Assembly: GCA_005888465.1 (NCBI GenBank)
Contig: VAYJ01000080.1
Coordinates: forward strand, 3,427-14,836
Origin: Actinomycetota bacterium
GTDB lineage: Bacteria; Actinomycetota; UBA4738
Direction: 5' to 3'
Length of the DNA stretch: 11,410 nucleotides
Part shown: positions 6,527 to 11,410 of the stretch, in pieces
Position numbering within the stretch: the stretch's first letter is position 1
How the letters are laid out: the number at the start of each line of letters is the position of its first letter
Made by a program: the position numbers and the translations under genes
Notes under the pieces: generated by a model
Told to the model about the DNA's origin: nothing
Database searches by the model: none
The model's input: the letters and a program-made list of their open reading frames with translations, nothing else

Positions 6527-7393
6527 TCAGGAAGGCAGGGCGGTCTCCTGTTGGATGGCGGTCTCGAGCTGCGCGAGTTGCGTTCCCGGCGGGAGCTCGA
6601 TCGTGAACCGGTCCGCCAGGACGGCCAGCAATTCGTCCTGAGTGAGGTGGCTGGACTTCGAACGCCCGTCGACCCATGTTCGTGCCAGGATGCCGTCGCG
6701 GTACGTGAGCCAGCCGTCGGGGAACTGGCGCTGGGCCACGGGTCCGCGAACGAAGGGCGAGCTCGGGTGCGTCGAAGTGAACCAGTTCGCCAACTCGTAG
6801 TCGATCTCGAGGTGAGGCTCGAGCGAGAACGCGTACAGGTCGAACCACGCATCGCCGTGCAGGGTCTGCAGGACGCGGACCGGCTCGGCCGGGATCGCTC
6901 CACGCGAAGGGCTGGGCTCCGCCACGAGCCGAAACGTCCTGCCGAGCTGCGATGCTGCCGGGCCCGGCTCGAATGGGATGGGCTCCACGAGCCCGTCGCC
7001 GCCGAACCCGACGTCGGCGAGCCAGACGGCGTGGTCGGCCTCGACCGCCAGGATCATGTGCGTGTCCGCCAGCGGATCCGATGCGGGACGGCCCATGCGC
7101 ACGCGGGCTCCCAGCCGAGTGACCGGGAAGCCGAGCGCGTCCAGGACCGCGGCGAAGAGCGTGTTGTGCTCGAAGCAATACCCGCCACGGCGCGCCGCGA
7201 TGAGCTTGGCCTGAATGCTCGCGAGATCGAGGTTGATGGGGCGGCCCATGGCGATGTCGAGGTTCTCGAAGGGGATCGCGAAGATGTGGGCACGGTGCAG
7301 CGCTCGAAGGGTCTCGACCGTCGGTTCCGTCGAGCCGACGTGGTCGATCCGCGCAAGGTAGGCGGCGAGGTCGATGCGAGCGTCATCGATCAT
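6527..7393 (-). CDS. Arylamine N-acetyltransferase
   Basis: Cytoplasmic enzyme (288 residues) of the NAT family, which moves an acetyl group from acetyl-CoA to the nitrogen of arylamines, hydrazines or related amines. The Cys-His-Asp triad is visible: Cys73 in RRGGYCFEHN, His112 in ADTHMILAV and Asp127 in LADVGFGG. IPFENLDIAMGRPI (about 40-53) and the C-terminal NWFTSTHPSSPF also match the family. Length is as expected (about 270-290). ATG 7393 overlaps the stop of the upstream GNAT gene (ATGA), so the two are translationally coupled. Natural substrates of bacterial NATs are often unclear. Some relatives serve antibiotic or aromatic amine metabolism, but no such pathway is seen here. Family assignment is firm, substrate unknown. 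Confidence 0.93.
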   Translation of the reverse strand: MIDDARIDLAAYLARIDHVGSTEPTVETLRALHRAHIFAIPFENLDIAMGRPINLDLASIQAKLIAARRGGYCFEHNTLFAAVLDALGFPVTRLGARVRMGRPASDPLADTHMILAVEADHAVWLADVGFGGDGLVEPIPFEPGPAASQLGRTFRLVAEPSPSRGAIPAEPVRVLQTLHGDAWFDLYAFSLEPHLEIDYELANWFTSTHPSSPFVRGPVAQRQFPDGWLTYRDGILARTWVDGRSKSSHLTQDELLAVLADRFTIELPPGTQLAQLETAIQQETALPS

Positions 7394-7905
7394 CGGTGCA
7401 CCGCGTACACGAGGTGCACCCAGCTCATCTGCCCGTAGAGCACCTCATCCTCCACCGTCATGCCGATCTTCTCGGCCACGCGCCGCGACGGGAGGTTCTC
7501 GGGCCGAACGAGCGCGATCACACGTTCGGCATCCAGGTGCTCGAACGCCCAGTCGCGGCAGGCGGCCGCGGCCTCGGGCGCGAGTCCCTGTCCCCACAGC
7601 GGCCGCGCCACGTGCCATCCGAGCTCGATCTGCGGCGTTCCCTGAACGACGCGGACGGCAGGACCACAGTTGCCGGCGAACGCGCCCGTTTCCTTCAGCT
7701 CCATCGCCCAGAGCCCGGAGCCGTCCTCCCGGTAGCGACGAATGTTGTCCTCGATCCACTCGAGCACCCGCGCCCGCGAGTAGGGCTCGGGGTAATAGCG
7801 CATCGTCTCGGGGTCCCCGAGGATCGCGTCCAGTTCGTCGACGTCGTCGCGGCGGTAGCGCCGCAGCCGCAGGCGCTCGGTCTCGAGGACGAACTCGCGT
7901 TCCAT
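7390..7905 (-). CDS. GNAT-family acetyltransferase, RimJ/RimL type
   Basis: Acetyltransferase of the GNAT superfamily (171 residues), nearest in style to RimJ/RimL and related small-molecule enzymes. It opens with ETERLRLRRYRRDD, the usual first strand and helix. IELGWHVARPLWGQGLAPEA (about 93-112) holds the beta-bulge strand and the acetyl-CoA pyrophosphate loop. PENLPSRRVAEKIGM (about 135-149) is the characteristic Asn and Ser region near the active site. Length is typical. It starts 16 bases after the stop of the FAD gene and overlaps the NAT start by four bases. The start ATG has no clear ribosome binding site, so it may rely on reinitiation from the FAD gene. The substrate cannot be told; protein N-termini, amines and antibiotics are all possible for this group. 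Confidence 0.9.
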   Translation of the reverse strand: MEREFVLETERLRLRRYRRDDVDELDAILGDPETMRYYPEPYSRARVLEWIEDNIRRYREDGSGLWAMELKETGAFAGNCGPAVRVVQGTPQIELGWHVARPLWGQGLAPEAAAACRDWAFEHLDAERVIALVRPENLPSRRVAEKIGMTVEDEVLYGQMSWVHLVYAVHR

Positions 7906-7921
7906 TGAGAGGACGATAGGC

Positions 7922-9118
7922 TTAGAGCGGGTCGAGGTGCGGGCGCTCGACGAGCTCGCGGTCCAGGCGGAACGGGTTCGCGCCGGCTTCGAGCTTGCCC
8001 GTGAGCACGTCCACGAGGATGCGTGAGCCGGCGGGCCCGCCCATCACGCCGCGTCCGCTGTAGCCGGTGTTCACGAGGAGGCCGGGGACGCTGCTCGGCC
8101 CGATCAGCGGCTGCCGGTCCGGCGTCATCGTGTAGTGGCCCGCCTGCATCAGCCACGGCGCGCCTCGCCCCCACACGGCTCTCCAGAAAGGCGAGATCCG
8201 GGCGACGGCCTGCGGGCTCTGCGGGTCGAGCAGTTGGAATGCGAACGCGGGGTCGGTCGGCACGCTGTCGACGGGGGGCGACGGCGGCGTGGAGGGGTCG
8301 GTGAACAGCAGGAACGCGCCGCCGAACGCCGGGCGCCAGTGCGCGCCCGTGTCGTCGTCGATCGTCATCGGCGCGCCCCGCGGGACCTCGGGAACCTCGG
8401 GCAGCACGACCTTCTGACGGCGGACGGTCTCAATCGGAAGGTGGACGCCGGCGAGCCGGGCGACGAGGCCGGAGAAGGGCCCGGCGGCGATCACGACGGA
8501 TCGGGTAGCGACTGTCCCCTTCGTGGTTCGGAGCGCGCGGACGCCGTCCCCGTCGAGGTCGATCCCGACGACGTCGCAGCCGACCGCGAAGGTCGCCATC
8601 GTGGCGCCGGCGGCGAGCCCGAGCGCGATGCCCTTGGGGTCGATGAGCCCGTCCGCCTGGCGGAACCTGGCCTGTCGGGTTCCCGGGTCCAGAAAGGGGA
8701 AGGCCTTGCGGAGATCGGCATCGGCGATCAGCTGGACGTCGGTGAGCCCCCATGAACGCTGCGCCTCCACGAGTCGCCGCTGGCGTTCGACGCCCTCGTC
8801 GGAGGTCGTGACCCAGAGGTATCCGTGCTGGCGAAGACCGGCATCGTGCTCGCGCTGCCCCGTCGCGTCCTCGAAGTGCAGGAACAGCTCGACCGATTCG
8901 CCGATCAGCTCCAGCTCCTCCCGGCTCTCGACTTGCAGTCGGTAGCCGCCGGCCGCGGCCGCCGTCGTGAGGGTCGAGAGCGCCGGCCGCCGTTCCAACA
9001 CCAGGGGGCGAAGGCCGGCGCGCGACGCGTGGAAGGCCGTCGCGGCGCCCACGATCCCACCGCCGACGATGACCAGGTCGGCGGCCGCGGGCGGCTCGGA
9101 CACGTAGACGATGGGCAT
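7922..9118 (-). CDS. FAD-dependent oxidoreductase, DAO (glycine/D-amino acid/sarcosine oxidase) family
   Basis: Flavoprotein of 398 residues, of the length of sarcosine-oxidase-beta-like or D-amino-acid-oxidase-like enzymes, which oxidise the C-N bond of amino acids or secondary amines. The N-terminal Rossmann fold is clear: DLVIVGGGIVGAATAFHASR, with GGGIVG at 19-24 and the ribose-binding Glu42 in VLERRP. RQADGLIDPKGIALGLA and VVIAAGPFSG fit the substrate/FAD regions. TPDRQPLIGPSSVPGLLVNT with GYSGRGVMGGPA near the C-terminus is the second FAD-contacting region of the family. No signal peptide is seen. It is the first gene of the minus-strand operon and is divergent from purF. Substrate is unknown; an amine or amino acid would agree with the two acetyltransferases behind it, but that is inference. 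Confidence 0.9.
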   Translation of the reverse strand: MPIVYVSEPPAAADLVIVGGGIVGAATAFHASRAGLRPLVLERRPALSTLTTAAAAGGYRLQVESREELELIGESVELFLHFEDATGQREHDAGLRQHGYLWVTTSDEGVERQRRLVEAQRSWGLTDVQLIADADLRKAFPFLDPGTRQARFRQADGLIDPKGIALGLAAGATMATFAVGCDVVGIDLDGDGVRALRTTKGTVATRSVVIAAGPFSGLVARLAGVHLPIETVRRQKVVLPEVPEVPRGAPMTIDDDTGAHWRPAFGGAFLLFTDPSTPPSPPVDSVPTDPAFAFQLLDPQSPQAVARISPFWRAVWGRGAPWLMQAGHYTMTPDRQPLIGPSSVPGLLVNTGYSGRGVMGGPAGSRILVDVLTGKLEAGANPFRLDRELVERPHLDPL

Positions 9119-9130
9119 GAGTCGGTCGGC

Positions 9131-9136
9131 ACCTTA
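9131..9136 (-). promoter_or_regulatory. Candidate -10 element for the minus-strand operon
   Basis: Read on the minus strand this is TAAGGT, fitting TANNNT, 12 bases before the ATG of the FAD gene. It would give a very short leader. No good -35 is seen at the expected distance. No strong ribosome binding site precedes the ATG. Confidence 0.3.
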
Positions 9137-9139
9137 GCA

Positions 9140-9155
9140 ACTCGCGAGTCGCGAC
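9140..9155. promoter_or_regulatory. Overlapping palindromes between divergent FAD gene and purF, possible operator
   Basis: ACTCGCGAGT (9140-9149) is a perfect ten-base palindrome and GTCGCGAC (9148-9155) a perfect eight-base one, overlapping by two bases. They lie in the 65-base gap shared by two divergent genes, just upstream of the candidate -10 for the FAD gene, so a bound repressor could act on either side. CG-rich palindromes do arise by chance in such DNA. Confidence 0.3.
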
Positions 9156-9183
9156 CAGCCCCGATCGGTCATGTCGGAGGCGG

Positions 9184-10602
9184 GTGCTAGCATCGGCCGC
9201 GGTGGGTGCGGGGGGCGACGAGCTCAAGGAGGCGTGCGGGCTCTTTGGCGTCTGGGCGCCGGGCGAGGACGTTGCTCGCATCACCTTCTTTGGGCTGTTC
9301 TCGCTGCAGCACCGCGGCCAGGAGTCCGCGGGCATGGCGGTCTCCGACGGCCAGCACATCCTGGTGTACCGGGAGCTGGGACTCGTTTCGCAGGTCTTCG
9401 ACGAACGGACCCTGGCGACCCTGCAGGGCGACCTCTGCATCGGCCACACGCGGTACTCGACGACAGGGTCCACGAACTGGGAGAATGCGCAGCCGTCGTT
9501 CAAGACGAACGGGACGCGCGGCTTGGCGCTGGGGCACAACGGGAACCTGGTGAACACGCCCGAGCTGGACCGGCGAGTAGGTCGCCGAGGCGCCGCGACG
9601 ACCGACTCGGACATCGTCGCCACGCTCCTGGCGCAGCACCTGGACGAGGGGCTGGAGCGCGCGGCCCTCGCCGTGCTCCCCGAGCTCCGCGGCGCCTACT
9701 CGTTCGTCATGATGGACGAACGAAGCGTGTTCGCCGCTCGCGACCCGTTCGGCATCCGGCCGCTCTCGATCGGGAGGCTCCCGTCGGGCTGGTGCGTGGC
9801 GTCCGAGACGTGCGCCTTCGACGTCGCCGGGGCGCAGTTCGTCCGCGAGGTCGAGCCCGGGGAGCTGGTCACGATCGACGACCGGGGCGTGCGGTCGCAC
9901 CGCTTCGCCGAGTCGCCCCGGCCGGCGCTTTGCCTGTTCGAGTTCGCGTACCTGTCGCGCGCCGACTCGCGCCATTACGGCCGGAGCGTTCACGAGGCCC
10001 GACGGGAGATGGGTCGGCTGCTCGCGCGTGAAGCGCCGGCCGACGCCGACCTGGTCATCCCCATCCCGGACACCGGCCACTCCGCGGCGGAAGGCTATGC
10101 CGAGGTGGCCCGCATCCCCTTCGGCGAGGGGCTGATGAAGAACCGCTACATCGGGCGCACCTTCATCGAACCGACGCCGGCCCTGCGGGCGCGCGGTGTG
10201 CGCCTCAAGCTGAACCCGCTCCCGGAGACCATCCAGGGCAAGCGCCTGGTGGTGGTCGACGACTCGATCGTGCGCGGCACGACCACGCGCCAGATCGTGC
10301 AGGTCCTGCGCGACGCCGGCGCAGCTGAGGTGCACCTGCGGATCGTGAGCCCGCCGATCCGGTGGCCCTGCTTCTACGGGATCGACATGTCGACCCGCGA
10401 TGAGCTCATCGCGGCGAACCACCGGGTGGAGGAGATCCGCGACTTCGTTGGGGCGAACTCGCTCGCGTACCTCAGCCTGGCGGGCCTGGTCGAGGCGACG
10501 CGCGCCCCGGCCGGCACCCTCTGTCGCGCGTGCTTCGACGGTGAGTACCCGGTCCCGGTGGGCGACCAGATGCCTTCGAAGTTCGCACTCGAGACGCTGT
10601 GA
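9184..10602 (+). CDS. purF: Amidophosphoribosyltransferase (glutamine PRPP amidotransferase)
   Basis: First committed enzyme of purine synthesis: makes phosphoribosylamine from PRPP and glutamine. The N-terminal glutaminase begins at Cys18 (CGLFGV), freed by propeptide removal, followed by LQHRGQESAGM, GHTRYSTTG and LGHNGNLVN. The PRPP-binding loop is VVVDDSIVRGTTT in the second domain. Cys250, Cys396, Cys447 and Cys450 are spaced 146, 51 and 3 apart and match the Bacillus 4Fe-4S ligands, so the enzyme is probably an oxygen-sensitive Fe-S form. Total is 472 residues, normal. GTG 9184 has GGAGG at 9176-9180 but only three bases between. GTG 9202 is an alternative giving an 11-residue propeptide like that of Bacillus. 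The stop overlaps purM by four bases. Purine nucleotides inhibit this enzyme in studied relatives. Confidence 0.96.
   Translation: MLASAAVGAGGDELKEACGLFGVWAPGEDVARITFFGLFSLQHRGQESAGMAVSDGQHILVYRELGLVSQVFDERTLATLQGDLCIGHTRYSTTGSTNWENAQPSFKTNGTRGLALGHNGNLVNTPELDRRVGRRGAATTDSDIVATLLAQHLDEGLERAALAVLPELRGAYSFVMMDERSVFAARDPFGIRPLSIGRLPSGWCVASETCAFDVAGAQFVREVEPGELVTIDDRGVRSHRFAESPRPALCLFEFAYLSRADSRHYGRSVHEARREMGRLLAREAPADADLVIPIPDTGHSAAEGYAEVARIPFGEGLMKNRYIGRTFIEPTPALRARGVRLKLNPLPETIQGKRLVVVDDSIVRGTTTRQIVQVLRDAGAAEVHLRIVSPPIRWPCFYGIDMSTRDELIAANHRVEEIRDFVGANSLAYLSLAGLVEATRAPAGTLCRACFDGEYPVPVGDQMPSKFALETL
9185..9193 (+). promoter_or_regulatory. Candidate extended -10 element for purF
   Basis: TGCTAGCAT fits TGN plus TANNNT, an extended -10. 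It ends eight bases before GTG 9202, so transcription could start at or next to that codon and give a leaderless purF message. It would lie inside the gene if GTG 9184 is the true start, so the two models exclude each other. No -35 was recognised. Confidence 0.3.
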
Positions 10603-11410
10603 CCTCGGGCGAGGACGCCGGCTCCCGCGCGTACCGCTCTTCCGGCGTGGACCTCATGGCAGCCGCCCACGCGGTCGACCTGATCCGCGACGTCGCCGAC
10701 CACGCCGTCACGCCGAACGTGATCTCCGGCGTCGGCGGGTTCGCCGGGCTCTACCTGCTGCCCGACGGACGCATCCTGGCCGCTGCGACCGACGGCGTCG
10801 GCACGAAGCTCGAGGTGGCGCGCCTGGCCGGCCGGTTCGACACCGTCGGCATCGACCTCGTCGCCATGTCGGCGAACGACGTCGTCTGCACTGGCGCGAC
10901 GCCGATCTTGTTCCTGGACTACCTCGCGGTCGCGAAGGTCGTGCCCGAAGAGGTGGCCGCGATCGTCGCGGGCGTCGCCGAAGGATGCCGCCGCGCGAAC
11001 TGCGCGCTCCTCGGCGGGGAGACGGCGGAGCACCCCGGCACGCTCGAGGTCGGCCGGTTCGACCTGGCCGGATTCTGCGTCGGTCTCGCCGCAGAGGAAG
11101 AGCTCCTCGATCCCGCGAACGTCCGTCCCGGCGACGCGATCGTGGGCCTGCGCTCGTCGGGGTTGCACTCGAACGGCTTCAGTCTGGTTCGGTCATCGCT
11201 CGCCGCGGACGCGTCCCGGCTCCACGGTCTCGTGCCGGCGCTCGGACGGACGCTCGCCGACGAGCTCCTGGAGCCAACGGCGATCTACGTCCGCACGGTG
11301 ATCGCCCTGCGCACGGAAGGTCTCGTCAGGTCGGCGGCGCACATCACCGGCGGCGGGTTCCCGGAGAACATCCCTCGCGCGCTCCCCGCTGGCCTGGGGG
11401 CCGAGATCGA
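10599..11410 (+). CDS. purM: AIR synthase (phosphoribosylformylglycinamidine cyclo-ligase), 3'-truncated by window edge
   Basis: Closes the imidazole ring: FGAM plus ATP gives AIR, the step directly after PurSQL. GTG 10599 overlaps the purF stop by four bases; the frame then stays open to the end, giving 270 of the usual 340-350 residues. Landmarks are YRSSGVDLMAAA (about 12-23), GVGGFAGLY, the ATP-binding TDGVGTKLEVA (64-74), GIDLVAMSANDVV (84-96), LLGGETAEHPG (138-147), FDLAGFCVG and SSGLHSNGFSLVR (187-198). ITGGGFPENIPRAL near the end is also standard. The fold is shared with PurL, whose two halves each resemble PurM. The ribosome binding site is weak, so coupling to purF is likely. No frameshift or gap is seen in the part present. 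Identity is secure. Confidence 0.96.
   Translation, partial: MTSGEDAGSRAYRSSGVDLMAAAHAVDLIRDVADHAVTPNVISGVGGFAGLYLLPDGRILAAATDGVGTKLEVARLAGRFDTVGIDLVAMSANDVVCTGATPILFLDYLAVAKVVPEEVAAIVAGVAEGCRRANCALLGGETAEHPGTLEVGRFDLAGFCVGLAAEEELLDPANVRPGDAIVGLRSSGLHSNGFSLVRSSLAADASRLHGLVPALGRTLADELLEPTAIYVRTVIALRTEGLVRSAAHITGGGFPENIPRALPAGLGAEI

Noticed and set aside
5874..7178. A 434-residue open frame on the minus strand overlapping the four-segment membrane gene and the end of NAT.
   Set aside because: Its right half is an arginine-rich shadow of the NAT gene in another frame, and no family motif was seen. The NAT frame has a full catalytic triad.
9171..9183. ATG at 9171 as a possible start of purF.
   Set aside because: It is in a different frame from the purF protein, and a frame from it gives an arginine-rich product without motifs.
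9119..9183. A purine riboswitch or PurR-type box upstream of purF.
   Set aside because: The gap is too short for the riboswitch aptamer plus expression platform, and no known box was recognised. The region upstream of purB, where such control might lie, is outside the window.
5249..9183. A mobile element or defence island between purL and purF.
   Set aside because: No transposase, integrase, nuclease, toxin-antitoxin pair or end repeats were found. The genes are two membrane proteins, a flavoenzyme and two acetyltransferases.

Overview
The window is a high-GC bacterial de novo purine biosynthesis locus that is interrupted in the middle by a block of unrelated genes. The organism is probably a Gram-positive-type, high-GC bacterium (Actinomycetota or a similarly GC-rich neighbour such as Chloroflexota). 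Three things point there: FGAM synthase is encoded as separate purS, purQ and purL rather than one large fused PurL; PurC is of the longer Mycobacterium-like form; and PurF is of the Bacillus type, with a propeptide and four Fe-S cysteines. The sequence does not allow a finer assignment.

Layout. Positions 1-5248 (+ strand) hold purB (5' end outside the window), purC, purS, purQ and purL. Each start overlaps the previous stop by 1-4 bases, so this is one tightly coupled operon. Positions 5249-6526 are a visibly less GC-rich stretch with two unrecognised membrane-protein genes on the + strand: one with a zinc ribbon and two membrane segments, one with about four membrane segments. Positions 6527-9118 (- strand) hold a three-gene operon, transcribed FAD-dependent amine/amino-acid-oxidase-like gene, then GNAT acetyltransferase, then arylamine N-acetyltransferase. 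Positions 9184-11410 (+ strand) resume the pathway with purF and purM (3' end outside the window). The 65-base gap between the FAD gene and purF must hold both divergent promoters.

Together the pur genes cover step 1 (PurF), step 4 (PurS/PurQ/PurL), step 5 (PurM), SAICAR synthesis (PurC), and the later lyase step plus the AMP-forming lyase step (PurB). The inserted genes have no evident role in purine synthesis.

The most notable observations are defects in two pathway genes. purC lacks about 64 bases in its middle, which shifts the frame and splits the protein. purL lacks about 17 codons in frame, removing the conserved SESQERM-type motif, and also carries Ser for Asn in the conserved SHNHP motif. 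All other pur genes look intact. Either the assembly has local deletions, or the middle of this operon really is damaged or divergent. This must be settled before any claim about purine auxotrophy. I see no CRISPR array, tRNA, rRNA, insertion sequence or defence system.
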